From positions 2,071,042-2,135,041 of the forward strand of contig JAMWFC010000055.1 in assembly GCA_027475525.1 (NCBI GenBank): a stretch of 64,000 nt of DNA, in the 5' to 3' direction. Of the stretch, positions 1 through 10,876 are shown in pieces. Under the pieces are notes generated by a model. That model was given only the letters and a program-made list of their open reading frames with translations, had not been told where the DNA came from and did not search any database. This DNA is from Macrolepiota albuminosa. Taxonomy: Eukaryota > Basidiomycota > Agaricomycetes > Agaricales > Agaricaceae. Numbering within the stretch: position 1 is the stretch's first letter; the number at the start of each line of letters is the position of its first letter. The translations under genes and the position numbers were made by a program.

Positions 1-310
1 GGGGCTGCTCGTGTCTCGCTCTCTCGATTTGCCGCCAACGAAAATTTGGGATTCACTTCCGTGGAGCACTGAATGCCTCACGCCATCGGGGCCATGCAAG
101 TGTCATCTTTTCAGTGTCGGATGCCGGCGGTCGACGGTGACAAGGGATTCCGCGCTGTCTGTCAGATGTCAGCTTGTTAGGGCGGGCGAGCGAGGGGGAG
201 GAGGGTCGGGGCACTTGGACCTCACGTACCCACGTACGTTTATGAATGTATGTTTTTGAATTTGGGTTAGACGCACTTTGAGTGTGGGTATAACGAAGGA
301 AGGGCCGCGG

Positions 311-464
311 AGAAGCCAAAGAAGGCAAAGGAGTGTCGATTCTCCTGTCGGATGGTCGTCGGGCAACAGATTGCAATTGGGGACATTAGAAGCCAAAGAA
401 GGCAAAGGAGTGTCGATTCTCCTGTCGGATGGTCGTCGGGCAACAGATTGCAATTGGGGACATT
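311..464. repeat. 77-bp tandem duplication
   Basis: Two adjacent copies of a 77-base unit (311-387 and 388-464) that read the same throughout. The unit starts AGAAGCCAAAGAAGG and ends GGGGACATT. It lies about 360 bases upstream of the membrane-protein gene at 820 and directly beside the dispersed repeat at 482. The identity suggests a recent duplication. No function is visible. Confidence 0.9.
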
Positions 465-481
465 GTGAAGGCACTGCTGGC

Positions 482-549
482 GTGGCTTCTATTTCTTGGC
501 TTCTTGCACTTCGAGTTCCACGGGTCTGGATCTGACGTATGACGCATGC
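482..549. repeat. 68-bp dispersed repeat, copy 1
   Basis: This stretch matches 41417-41484 in the same orientation at 64 of 68 positions by eye. All four differences are C/T or G/A changes at CpG sites. The other copy sits at the broken end of the reverse-transcriptase fragment of element G, so the repeat is probably a scrap of a mobile element. A weaker match seems to continue a few bases to the right. Confidence 0.7.
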
Positions 550-819
550 TTGGGTCGGCAAGCTGCATGTGGCCAAGACTTGGGAGACTGGTGGGCGGCT
601 GTGGCGGCGGGAGAGGGCGGGTGAATCGGGGAGTTGCTTGGTGGGTGTGTGTGTGTGACTTTGTGCAGATCGTCGGTGAGTTGTGGGCAGGACAGGAGCT
701 GTTGCGTTGGAGATGAAGTGCTTCTGGGGAGAAGCGCGGGTTGCGGGTGCGGGTCGGCGGCTAAGTCCTCGGAGGACAGCTGCTTTTAACAAGTGGAGTG
801 CAAATGAGTGGGACTGGCA

Positions 820-1623
820 ATGTACACTCCCGTCCCTGTTCTGGTCCTGCTGGCCTTGCTGGCAGGAGCGTTTGGCCTAGTCCCCAGCCCCAACGCGCAG
901 GCCGTCGTCCACACGCTGCTCGTTGCCACCCTCGCTGTGTCCGTTCTCCATCTCCAGGTCCTCGCCGGTGCCCGTCTGCCCATGCTCGCTGTCCCAGGCG
1001 TGCTGCTCGTCTGTGGTATGTCTCCACACGCCATGTGAGCCTCGCCTGACGCCTCTGCAGCGACGCTCTTCTCGTGTGTCCCGCGCTTCTCCCGCATCAC
1101 GCCAATTCTGTTCCTTGTGTCCATTGTCGCCACCCTCGCCACCACCGCCTGTCTCTTCCAGCTGTCACCTGCGTCCCACCCTTCGTCTGAGAAACCCTTC
1201 CCGTCGCCGCGCACCTCCATTCCTCTCGTTCTCCTCCTCTCCGCACAGCTCTCCTACACCTCCCGCCTCCACGCCTCCGGCCCGCCATCCCCGCTTGTCG
1301 TCTCCCTTGTCTCCGTCTCCCACCTCTCCTCCACCGACATCTTCCGCATCCTCGACACCGTCCTCTCCCTTCTCTTTATCTGCGCCACATACTACTATCC
1401 CTGTCCGAATTCTCTTGACAGGTTATCCACTGGGTCCAGGTTATACCACGCCCCAGCAGAGTTCTGCTGGAATTCATCTGTCTCGAACTATCATGTTTTG
1501 GACTACGCCGTATTCCTCGACAATCACTCGCACACGTGCCCCGTGACCTCATCGAGATTGCATTGGATTGTTTCAAGCCTTTGTTTGACTGCAAGTCATG
1601 GAAAAATGTGTTTTTCATGTTAA
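820..1623 (+). CDS. small multi-pass membrane protein, two exons
   Basis: Not recognised as a named family. Exon 1 runs 820-1015 from the first ATG of the frame and intron 1016-1060 (GTATGT...GCAG, 45 bases) joins it in frame to exon 2. The product starts with a hydrophobic run (MYTPVPVLVLLALLAG). Further hydrophobic stretches follow around residues 28-48, 55-66, 75-92, 113-125 and 147-163, which suggests four to six membrane segments or a signal peptide plus several. After the segment ending near base 1400 the sequence becomes hydrophilic and less protein-like, and the frame stops at 1623. The true C-terminus may therefore be spliced differently or truncated. It could be the N-terminal membrane domain of a transporter. 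Coding status rests on the clean intron and the hydrophobicity pattern only. Confidence 0.45.
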
Positions 1624-1934
1624 TGTTTATCTTCGATGGAGTCTTCTCGCTTCTGTTCTTGACCAATCCGTCATCTTGAAAGACTTCAAACAATGTAGTC
1701 AAACCCTCTGCATGCTTTCGCAGCGGCCGGTCATTGCGTGACGCGTTCGCGAGTCATTCATCAAGCCTTGATCGAGCTGCGATTTCAAACAAGGTGTTGC
1801 TTTTAGTTTGCTAGCGTGAGGGATACTGCGGCCACCCATCACCTAGACGCTCGCACAAAGTTTACATGGGAAGATGAGGACATGTGGTTCGCCTTGAGGA
1901 TAGAGTGAGTGTTGGTCTCTGGTAGGGAAACGAT
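1624..1934. other. intergenic stretch, nothing recognised
   Basis: Mixed sequence between the membrane-protein frame and the possible minus-strand coding piece at 1935. No long frame, repeat or RNA gene was seen. Confidence 0.4.
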
Positions 1935-2163
1935 TTAGCCCTCTTGTCTGCAGCGAAGCACGCATTCAATGCACTCGTTATCATATAGGTCGTATCGTAT
2001 AACGGCGACGGGGAAAGCAGAACGCTGAACAACTTTGGACTTCACATGTGTTCCACGTATCCGTCGTATGCGCGCTGGAGGTCTCGTCAGATCTTCAGGG
2101 TGGGCTCGTATACTAGAGAACACGTCTCGTTCGTCTTGCAGATTGGAGACGGCGAAGCGTGGT
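1935..2163 (-). pseudogene. possible host coding piece cut by element A (downstream part)
   Basis: If element A (2168-23400) and one copy of its 4-bp duplication are removed, a minus-strand frame runs from about 23490 across the join and on to a stop at 1935, about 100 codons. The joined stretch begins VQSFRPILNHHLASLMP on the right side and continues RPRFAVSNLQDERD on this side. No family is recognised. It could be a real exon interrupted by A or chance openness. The upstream part is listed at 23405. Confidence 0.3.
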
Positions 2164-2167
2164 CTAG

Positions 2168-2671
2168 TGATACGCCTGTCTCATATCAGAGACAGAGGCT
2201 GAGAAACGACATATATTTTATTCTATTTAAAATGTCGTAAGTCCATACGAGATAGCTGAAAACTGTAAGCTCTCGTAACGGTCGAAAACCGTAGACCGGG
2301 ACACACGCGCACCTCAGGACGCCCACTACCACATCACCAGACCACCCAGCAAGCACCCAAGACGACGAAAGCAATGACAAAACGGCAACACGGCAGGATC
2401 TGATGGCAACGCGATCACGGCCTAAATCACCGAGATCAAAGCCATCAGACGATCGTGACCCGATCATGATCGAAATTCGACACACACCTTGTCATTTCCT
2501 TGACCTTCCACGTATTGCCACTACTCTGGTGACAACGCCACCAACCCCACCGCAGTACTACGACGAAGGCTCCAGGAGAAGAACAGAGGAGGGAGGGAGG
2601 AAACCGAAGCAGGGAGAAGAAGGGAGGAAGGATTAGCCTTGAAAAGGGTGACCACGTGCACCAGGGAACGG
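2168..2671 (+). repeat. 5' LTR of element A, first part
   Basis: Matches 22444-22947 of the 3' LTR except one base (CACGTGC here, CACGCGC there). It stops at ACGG, where element B begins. The same ACGG reappears at 13319-13322 after B, and the intact 3' LTR shows the site with a single copy. This LTR is therefore split by a B insertion with a 4-bp duplication. Confidence 0.93.
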
Positions 2672-3517
2672 TGTAGTACTTGGTGTGAGTATTACTGATA
2701 GTTCTGGGGCTTGATGGTGTAGAAGGTTACTTGCAGTGCACACTGACTTGATGATGAAATTGATATATTTGAAGGCTTTCAATAATCTTCCTGAAAGCAG
2801 AGGGTTCTCAACAAACTCCAGCCTAAGTGATTCACTCCCTGGGAACCACCGAGCCTTTGCCTATCAATTGCCTGTCTATTCTCTACTAAACTTGGGCTAT
2901 TTATACTGTTTTTCTGGTGCACAGACCACTATCTACACATGACTCTTTTGTTGTCAACTCTCCAGCCTCCAGAACATATTTGATAGTCCAATTTCCCTTT
3001 TGGGAGGCATGTTTCGGTGCCACCAGTTCCACCATTCAACTTCTTGTTCCACCATTCCTCCGGATGTCTCTGATTGCCACTTCCCCATTTGCTTCAGCTC
3101 CATTTAGCACGATCCCATTCATAGATCCTTCTTTCCCCTTTTAGCGCTTCCCTGCATTCCATGCTTCTTTTGACATCCCTCCATGCTTCTTTTCCTTTCC
3201 CCTTTCAGTCATGTCAAATCGGGCATTGTCAGATCTGATCTTGATCTAGATCATCACAAATTGATCCCATTTCGTCACTTCTGCCAGCTCCCATGCTTCC
3301 CCTCCCCATTACAGTGGTTGGACTATTGTTGTGTTGATAGCTTGAGCTGGTCCCTGCCCTTTGTTCTGTACTGTCTGTGTATTTATTGGGGTGTTTTTGG
3401 AGATATAATTTGTTGAGACTGCTACCAGGAGGCTTACAGTTTTCAGCCCATAATTAAATGTTTATTTTGACTTCTGGTGCATGTTGTGTCCCTGACTGCT
3501 GGTACAGCGTCGTATCA
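2672..3517 (-). repeat. 3' LTR of element B
   Basis: 846 bases reading TGTAGTACTTGG...CGTCGTATCA on the plus strand, the same as 12473-13318 by eye. A related solo LTR of this family is at 43002-43911. Confidence 0.95.
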
Positions 3518-3530
3518 TCTCCCCCCCACC
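3518..3530 (-). promoter_or_regulatory. polypurine tract of element B
   Basis: On the minus strand the 13 bases just before the 3' LTR read GGTGGGGGGGAGA, the expected plus-strand primer of reverse transcription. It fixes the minus orientation of B. Confidence 0.8.
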
Positions 3531-3730
3531 AAATAAAGACTGTCCTCAGTCATTCACAGTTCCAGATTAGGTTAAGTCCCATTTCTTTGCCATAATGTCA
3601 ACATTTTTGTCTGAACCTCCTGTAATGTTGTGAGGTTTCTTTTGCATGTTTTTGCTGCCTCCCCTGTCGCTCCAAAGGCCATTTAAACCCTCCTTATTGT
3701 CCACCACATCCTCACTTCACCATTCCCCCC

Positions 3731-4999
3731 ATGGCTCCTCCTACTGGTCCTAAAAGACCCCTTGGTCCTGACCCTTATTCTCTCCTTGAAAGCGCCATCA
3801 TCCGGGACAAGGATCAACAAATAAAATCCGTCAAATATATTGCCGCCTTTAGCACTGCTGTCACACGTCTCTGTGAGGAAGCTCTTGCCAAAGAGGCACC
3901 GATTCTAGTATCCCGGCATGTCGGAGCAGCTGAACTTGTGCGTTGTTTCTATTTTTGGAGCTTGTTCCAAATTTAACTTTGTATGCATTGCCCCCAGAAC
4001 TTTGTGGATCACTCCGACTTCCCCCTCATTGCTGAGCAGTCTGGCCTTTACAACATTCTCTACAAGGTCCAGGACCGCATCGAACGTCGACTTGCCCAGA
4101 CTTCTTCCAATATCAAAAATTGGTGTATTTTTGCGGACTCGATTCTTAAATTAATCAATGATCGCCGTGCCGAAGAAGCTGCCAAACAAGCTGCACACGA
4201 AGCCAAAGAGCGCGCTGAGGTCACTCTTTGCTTTGTCCATCACCATTCCCTTCTCACCCTTCCTGTTGCTCCAGACCCGCCGCCGTGAGGATGCCCGCCG
4301 TGCGCGTGACCGTCGCCAGGAGCGTGACAGCGACGTAGAGATGATGAGTGCGTCATCTCCCCGTCCTGTCAAGCGCAAGGCTAACGACGTGAGCTTCCTT
4401 CCATTTCAGAGATTCAAATCGACGAATTGTTCACGCGATTTGCTCATTTTTCGCTTTCTCTCCAGCCCACGCCTGAGGCAGCACCCGACTCCAAGAGGCC
4501 ACGGTTTCAATCCTCTGTCGGTGCGTCTCTTTTTCCTTTCTCACACAAAACCCATTTCATTTTTGCTGTCTTAGCCTCGTACCGTCCCGATGGCTCTTGT
4601 GCACAGACTCTCCTCGACGAAACCGATCGCATTCTAGGCAAGGACGGCAAAGTTTCTCGTACTACGCTTCGCGACTACCTTCAGGTACTCGATGACGCCG
4701 CGTGCCAGCAACTTTTTACGCTGGATCTCGCACAGCAACGCTTCAAGCAACTTGTTGCGCGTCGCGAGGCCGTACGGACCGCCCTTGATAATCAGGCTCT
4801 TTCCGATGCAGAGATCCGCATCGGAGAGCTCCAAGTCGGCTCTCCTTCCAAATCGGTTCGTTCTCTTTAGCTTTCTCTGCTCCGTCTCGCACTCATTCCT
4901 TCTATTTCCCAGCCAGCCGTCGAAAGCCCGGATGTTGAGATCCCTGGGCCGGATTCCAAGGAGGACGAGGTAAATAATGCTATTGAGGCAGCCTTGTAG
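3731..4999 (+). CDS. spliced antisense gene of element B (unknown function)
   Basis: An intact six-exon gene opposite in direction to gag-pol, between pol and the 3' LTR. Exons are 3731-3937, 3998-4219, 4275-4388, 4466-4520, 4575-4855 and 4913-4999, all joined by GT-AG introns that keep the frame, for 321 residues. The ATG is the first in the frame (MAPPTGPKRP). The protein has a helical first part, a strongly charged stretch in exon 3 rich in RR and RD, a possible nuclear signal (PVKRKAND), a second helical part ending near FKQLVARRE, and an acidic tail. A homologue with the same exon plan is in element A. A TTTAAA motif and CT-rich DNA precede the ATG, so transcription may start between the LTR and the gene. 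Role unknown; a regulator of the element or its RNA is one inference. Confidence 0.82.
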
Positions 5000-6129
5000 T
5001 TACACGGTATATTCGTTACTACTACGCTGCCCAATAGACTTAATTTCCTCGCGCAATAACTTGAGTTCGACGCCTTTAATTTGCGTGACGTAGTAGTGAT
5101 GTAAGTCTTCTTGATCGATCATGATCAGCCCTGCTGATCCGATGATCCGAGCCGCCAGCACTTCTTTTCGGCTCGCTATTTTTGTTTCAGCTTCTTCCCG
5201 TCGTTCCGATCACCCGGGGAAGCCTGCTTCTTTTCGCTTCCCCCACCTCGGACCGTCATTCCCACTACTCGGCTCCCTTTTTATCCGATCGTGTGGGGTA
5301 ACTCTTTGTTTTTCCCCCCACACTGACCGCTTGGTGTGCGTCTCCTAGCTTCACTCCCTGTCTCCCTTACTCATCCTCTATTGCCATGGGCGCCTTGCCA
5401 GGGAGACCACCCCTCGTCACACCTCCCACTCAGTTCTCGGTCATTGCCATCAAGTTCTTCCGATCACGCGGAACAACGGAACTTTTGCTCTGTTCCATTA
5501 TCCGGACACGTCTGGGAGATCACAGCTGTCTCAGAACTCTTTCGCCTCCCCTGCACCTCTTCTTATCCCCTTTTACTCGCTTTCGACGTCTTGTGGACGA
5601 CATCTCCTTCAGCTTTTTACGTTTCAACTGTACGTGGACTCCCATCAGTAGATCTGCGGACCGCGCGTTTGATTCTGACTTAGCGCGTTTTCGTGCGCAA
5701 GTCCTCAATTCTTTTGCGCTACTCCGTAGACACAGGGTCTTGTCCCGTAGTTCAACCAATATATTCCTTGCCCTGTTCCCCTTATTCAGAGTCCAGCACT
5801 GGCAAACTTTGACCACACATTTATCCATCCACATGTGCCCAACGTGCCGCCGACAGTACGCGCGACCACGTTACATAAGCAGGTGCACCGACGATTTCAG
5901 CTGACGTCGATGTGACCAGTACGCGGTCACGTTTCCAAGAACGCGCGACTCAGCACGTCAGCAGCGTAACAACGCGTGCTCGTTGTGCCAACCCTCTTCT
6001 CATTCCCACCACTTCTGTCCAAAACCCATGTAGTTGGTTTGTAGCAACTGTACTAGTTATTGTACAATGCCAATACATGTTTTCTGCACTTTCTCCCTCT
6101 AGTTCTGCCAGAACCTAAGGAAGACTGAT
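5000..6129. other. non-coding stretch of element B between antisense gene and pol
   Basis: About 1.1 kb between the tail-to-tail ends of the antisense gene and pol. It is CT-rich on the plus strand with only short shadow frames. It probably holds the 3' ends of both transcripts. No repeat of more than a few bases was noticed. Confidence 0.5.
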
Positions 6130-9100
6130 TTATTCTTCCTGTTCTTCTCCTAAGTGTACACCCCTGAGATAGAGGTCTTCCTCCACTTGTCCTTCCTGTT
6201 TCTCCTCCCTTAACTCTTGTAGTTTAGAGGGAGTAATATCAATCCACTCCTCAATACTGGTAGGCAGAGTGATTTGCTGCCTAGCCTTGTAAGGTATAAC
6301 CCTAAAGGCAGCCACCCTCTCTTGCCACACAGTACCATCCAACTCTGCCACTATGTAGTTCCCTCCTTTAGTCCTAGTCAACACTACCATAGGTCCCCAA
6401 TAGCGAGCAGACATTTTCCCACTTAGAGATTTAGCTGCCACTATATTCCTAACCAGTACTAAGTCTCTTGGCTTGAACTTGTACTCCTTAATAGAAGCTT
6501 CATTTTCTCTTGTGAAGTTCTCTGCCCATCTCAACTTCTCCTTGCTAACTCTAGTCCTCATGTCCTCCACATGCTGGTAGTGCTTTGCCAGTGCTTGAGC
6601 CCTTAAGCCAATTAAGTCTTCTGTAGACACTGGTCCATCAGGCCAGTCTACCAACCAAGTGGCTTCCACTAAGTCCAAGGGTAGTATAGGATGTGCTCCA
6701 GTTACTAAGAAGAATGGGGAACACCCAAATCTCTTTCTAACTGTAATCCTGTCTGCCCACATTACATGCCAAAAGAACCAGTACCACTTGGTTCTGTCTT
6801 CACAGGCTTTATACAAGGCCTGCCTCACATCCCAATGTGGTCTCTCTATCCTCCCATTAGCTCTAGAATTATAGGGAGCAATAGTTATGCCCTGTATCCC
6901 ATACTTCTTAGATAGCCAATGTACCACTTTTGTGAACTGCCCAGCATTATCTGTTACAATGGTGCTTATACAGCCCCATCTACAGATCACTTCTTCAAAC
7001 AACCACTGCCCAATCAACTTGTGGTTATCCTTCTTCAAAGGTCTACCCTCCATCCATGAGGTTAAAGCACACCTCCCATGTACAATATACTTGCACCCAT
7101 TTGAACTTGGTGTCATATGCATGGTATCCAAGTGTATGGTTTCAAATATACTGGGAGTATAGGCTACCACAGGCTGCCTGCATACTGCAACTTTCTGCCT
7201 AACTTGGCAAGCATGACAAGTGTCTATATACCACTTTACATCAGCCTCCATTTCTGGCCACCAAAACCTCTCCTCCAGTAAAGCTTTAGTTGCAAAGGTC
7301 CCTCTGTGACCAAGTGCATCATGAGCAGACTTTAGCATATACATTCTCCTGTCCTTCTCTATGACTAGCTTGTGCTTCCCCTCTTCTCCTCTCTTGTAAA
7401 ACCTTCCCTTGAGATCAAAGAAGAACTGCCTTGCAAATCTAAGAAATTGTCCTTCTTTCACCTCTCTGGGTACCTTTCCAGGATGCCTAAGCCAGTCCTG
7501 TACTAGGGGTAAGAGGTTATCTAAGGATTTCCCCTTCTCAGTTCTCCTCTCTTCCTGGTACTCTTCTACAGTAGAGGCAGAGGGCTTGTCTGGCAGCAAG
7601 AGTGTAGATAAAGTTAAGACTGCTACTGGATTCAGTGTAGTCCCTGCTTTAGTACTCTGCTCTTGTAAGCCTAAGGCTATCCCTTGCTCTCTGTCTCTAC
7701 CCAACCTCACTTCCTCTTGTACATCCTCTGGAGTGACTGCTAACAAGTAGCCTCCTCTTGTATCAATCTCATCCATGAAGTCCTCTAACTTGAGGGGCAC
7801 ATGTTCCTCCCAGCCAGGTACTTTGTTAATCTCATCTGGATACTCAAAGGACATTGGCTTTGGATCATCCAGTAAAGATGAGTCCACAGGAGGATACTCT
7901 TCATCTCCTGGTTGCTTCTCCCTGCGAGATAGACCATCCATACTGAAAGTCTTTCCTGGCACATGCCTCAAGGTGAAGTGATACATAAGTACAGCTTCTA
8001 CCCAGCGCATTATAGTAGCATTAGGTCCTATTCCTGGGTTGCTCAGCATGCCCTTGAGGTATTTAGCATCACTCTCAATGATAAGCTTTCTGCACCCTAG
8101 TAACCAATAACTGCTAACTTGTAATGCCCTCATAAGACCATACAACTCTCTCTTAGGTTGTGAAAACCTAGCCTCCCTCTCATTCAAGGTAATGGACCCC
8201 AGTCTAGCACAAGTCCTCTGTTTTGGATTTGTACTGTCTTCTTGGAAGATCCCAAACCCCACAGCCATCCAAGAAGTGTCTACTGCCAAGATGACAGCAC
8301 CTTCAGACTCATAGTCTATAGGTCTTAGAGCTGCACAACTTGCTAGCCTCCTCTTCATCTCCTTCATGGCCTCCTTCTGTTCTTCTTCCCAGACAAAAGC
8401 CACATCATCCTTAGTGAGCCTATTGATAGGCTCTGAGATCTTGGCATAGTCCTGGATGAACATCCTGAAGGTACCACAAGTTCCCAAGAACTTCCTAACC
8501 TCAGAGACATTGCGGCAGTCTCCCCAACTCATGACCACTGCATATCTCTTTGTCTCTGGCTTGCGCCCCTCATAAGAACACAAGTGACCCACTACAGTGA
8601 TTTCATCTGCACATAGCACAGACTTAGTCCCTGAGAAGGTTCCTCCAGCATACTTGATGCGCTGAACAACTCTATTGACATTGTTCAGGTGCTCCCATAC
8701 AAAGCGCCTAATCCCTTTATTCTCTGCAATAGTCTCATACCCTCCTCCTTCCAACTCATACCTAGTCTCAGGTCCTCTTATTGGAACATCATCAATATAA
8801 GGCCAAGTGACATGAGGTATCTCATCCTGCAAGATATAAGTAACATCATCATGGAAGATGGGAACTGAATTAGTCCATCCCATAGGCAATGTCACCAATC
8901 TCAGAGCTCCATAAGGTGTCTGAAAGGTGGTATAGTCCCTAGACTTAGGGTCCAAAGTCCTTTCATCATATCCAACATAGAGATCACACATCCCACCACA
9001 TGCTCTTCCAGCAAAGTGGTTGGCCAGTTCTTCTGTAGCAGGAGGTACTCCAGAATGAGCTATAGTGACTTTGTTTAGAGGTTCTAAACTGTGCACAAGC

Positions 9101-9864
9101 CTTAGACTTTTCCCATCCTTCTTCAGAACAGCGAACCATTGTGACCTATATGAGGAATTTGACCTCTCATAAACCCCTGCTTCCAACTTCCTCTTAATCT
9201 CCTTGCACAGGTCATTGTACTTCCCAGGAGGTATGGGTCTGTTTTTCAACACCCAAGGCTGGTGAGGTACTACTGGCATAACAACAGGTGGGAAGTATTC
9301 CTCTTTGAACTTCCCCTTCTGACTGTCATTCCATGCAAAGGCCTCATTCTGCTGCATCATCAACTGGTGCAGTAACTTCCTCTCTTCTGGCCACAGAAAC
9401 TCCCCTTCATGTGCTTGGTCAATAATCTGTTTGCACTCCTCTGTGTACCTCCCAGTAGGTCTGAATTCAGGTGGATGTGGACTCAAAGGTGGCATGTCCT
9501 TTAAAGGATCCCCAGTGATATTCCTTTCTATCCTGAACTCCTCTGGTGTAGTACCCAACACAGGTCTAACTTTCTTGGCAACAGGCTTATATTTCCCAAA
9601 CACTTGTACAGTTTCCTCCTGGCTTTTCTCCCCCCCACTCTTTAACTCTTCAGGTAGGTAGCCTAGCTCTCCATTCAGGTAAGCTCCCAGCAACTGCCCT
9701 GTCCTTTCTCCTTCTCTTCCAGTAGCATGGTAAGCAGCCAAGTACACATCTCTGAGTTCTTGCTGCTCAAAACTCTTCTCCTTGACACAGTACCCCTTGA
9801 TCCAGAAACCTTCCTCCTCACTCCCCTCTATCATCACAGCAGCCTCTCCTTGATCTGGGATCAA
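6130..9864 (-). CDS. pol: element B pol: reverse transcriptase, RNase H, integrase
   Basis: About 1244 residues, cytoplasmic replication enzymes of the retrotransposon. The reverse-transcriptase part contains VLKKDGKSLRLVHSLEPLNK and the catalytic box PYIDDVP (YxDD type). RNase H follows (AVDTSWMAVGFGIF, ESDAKYLKGML). The integrase has the zinc-binding HDALGHRG...CHACQ and the catalytic residues in IHLDTMH, TDNAGQF and NGRIERPHWD (D, D, E). Near the C-terminus RYWGPMVVL...VAAFRVIPYK resembles the GPY/F module. The frame is in the -1 register relative to protease and overlaps it by four bases. There is no ATG at the start (TTG), so it is most likely made by a second -1 frameshift. All key residues are present. 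Confidence 0.92.
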   Translation of the reverse strand: MIPDQGEAAVMIEGSEEEGFWIKGYCVKEKSFEQQELRDVYLAAYHATGREGERTGQLLGAYLNGELGYLPEELKSGGEKSQEETVQVFGKYKPVAKKVRPVLGTTPEEFRIERNITGDPLKDMPPLSPHPPEFRPTGRYTEECKQIIDQAHEGEFLWPEERKLLHQLMMQQNEAFAWNDSQKGKFKEEYFPPVVMPVVPHQPWVLKNRPIPPGKYNDLCKEIKRKLEAGVYERSNSSYRSQWFAVLKKDGKSLRLVHSLEPLNKVTIAHSGVPPATEELANHFAGRACGGMCDLYVGYDERTLDPKSRDYTTFQTPYGALRLVTLPMGWTNSVPIFHDDVTYILQDEIPHVTWPYIDDVPIRGPETRYELEGGGYETIAENKGIRRFVWEHLNNVNRVVQRIKYAGGTFSGTKSVLCADEITVVGHLCSYEGRKPETKRYAVVMSWGDCRNVSEVRKFLGTCGTFRMFIQDYAKISEPINRLTKDDVAFVWEEEQKEAMKEMKRRLASCAALRPIDYESEGAVILAVDTSWMAVGFGIFQEDSTNPKQRTCARLGSITLNEREARFSQPKRELYGLMRALQVSSYWLLGCRKLIIESDAKYLKGMLSNPGIGPNATIMRWVEAVLMYHFTLRHVPGKTFSMDGLSRREKQPGDEEYPPVDSSLLDDPKPMSFEYPDEINKVPGWEEHVPLKLEDFMDEIDTRGGYLLAVTPEDVQEEVRLGRDREQGIALGLQEQSTKAGTTLNPVAVLTLSTLLLPDKPSASTVEEYQEERRTEKGKSLDNLLPLVQDWLRHPGKVPREVKEGQFLRFARQFFFDLKGRFYKRGEEGKHKLVIEKDRRMYMLKSAHDALGHRGTFATKALLEERFWWPEMEADVKWYIDTCHACQVRQKVAVCRQPVVAYTPSIFETIHLDTMHMTPSSNGCKYIVHGRCALTSWMEGRPLKKDNHKLIGQWLFEEVICRWGCISTIVTDNAGQFTKVVHWLSKKYGIQGITIAPYNSRANGRIERPHWDVRQALYKACEDRTKWYWFFWHVMWADRITVRKRFGCSPFFLVTGAHPILPLDLVEATWLVDWPDGPVSTEDLIGLRAQALAKHYQHVEDMRTRVSKEKLRWAENFTRENEASIKEYKFKPRDLVLVRNIVAAKSLSGKMSARYWGPMVVLTRTKGGNYIVAELDGTVWQERVAAFRVIPYKARQQITLPTSIEEWIDITPSKLQELREEKQEGQVEEDLYLRGVHLGEEQEE

Positions 9865-10876
9865 CTCCTCAAGGCTGAAGCTTTTCCCAACTCCTCCTTG
9901 TTGCCACCAGGGGGTGCCTTGCCTCTCTCATAAGTTGGCAGTGCAGTCCTCTTCCCAGTATTAGGATCCCTGATAGTGATGATTGCACTACCATCCTTCA
10001 AGTTCTGCACATTACTCTCAGTGGCTGTATCAAATGGCCTCCCCAGTAATACTGTATAGGCAGGTTTCTCAAATATATGCACTTGCAAGTATATTGTGAA
10101 ACCCTCAGCAAACTTGAAGGGCACATTCTTGGCCATCCCCAAAGACTCATTAACCTGCTGATTGGCACTCTCCATGCGCAACCTTATATCAGGATCCCAA
10201 GTCAATCTCAGACTTAATGCCTTGTCCAAAGCCATGCACACAATCTGAGACCCACTGTCCAATATAGCCTCCACCTTAGCTTGGTCATTCACACTAGGGT
10301 ACAGAGACCTCAACACTTGCAAGTCTCTGGCCACATAGACCACTTCTGGCCTATCCCCTGGTGGAAGCTGTTCCAAGAAGGTAGCCACACAGTCCTCATG
10401 AACCACTGATCCCTTTGGAACCCCTTCTTCTTCACTCTGAGAGATATGGTACCCTGGTTGAGGCAAGTCATCTATATTGACCTGGCTCATTACAGAGGCA
10501 CTTCTATCCTCCTGTGCAAAGACCTTGGCAGCTGTCCACTTGGTAGCACCTTCCCTCCTCCTCCAAGTCTTCTCCAGAGCCTCCTGCAAGGCTGGCACCT
10601 TCAACAATTCCCTTGTAGAAATTGTCACCTCATTGTCCAATATTTTGCTGACAATCTCATCTTCCCTTCTCTGCCATACTCTGGGCTGATACAACTCTTT
10701 CTTGTCACTTTGAAATTTTACTATTTTCTCTCCATTGACAGCAGGCACCTGCTCAAAGGGCAGGTTCCCTTTGCCTACTTCTATAACTCCCCTTTGCCTT
10801 TTTAGATCACTCTCAGGTGGTAGTGGTGTCCTCAATTCAGGCTGGACTCTTCCATCTGCCACCATCCTTGAGTTCT
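9861..10876 (-). CDS. pro: element B protease (retropepsin) frame
   Basis: A frame of about 338 residues between gag and pol, in a register different from both. An ATG exists at 10865, but the frame is open back to the gag stop, as expected for entry by -1 frameshifting. The catalytic motif is AILDSGSQIV near the middle, followed by YTVLLGRPFDT, which fits the ILG-type second motif of retropepsins. It would cleave the Gag-Pro-Pol polyprotein. The first 150 residues are basic and proline-rich and not recognised. Confidence 0.88.
9882..9888 (-). promoter_or_regulatory. candidate -1 frameshift site, pro to pol, element B
   Basis: On the minus strand the pro codons read TTG GGA AAA GCT, which contains the canonical slippery heptamer G GGA AAA in the right register. 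The pro stop TGA lies 19 bases further on. After the slip the pol frame reads KSFSLEELIPDQGE, which aligns with the pol start of element A. Confidence 0.6.

Noticed and set aside
169..792. 207-codon minus-strand frame near the window start
   Set aside because: It runs through the 77-bp tandem duplication, has low-complexity Ser/Pro/Arg sequence and no recognisable domain.
2186..2485. Identical 99-codon minus frames at 2186 and 22462
   Set aside because: They lie inside the two LTR copies of element A and are explained by LTR identity.
2736..3416. Three plus frames repeated at 12537-13217
   Set aside because: They fall within the LTRs of element B; the repetition is the LTR pair itself.
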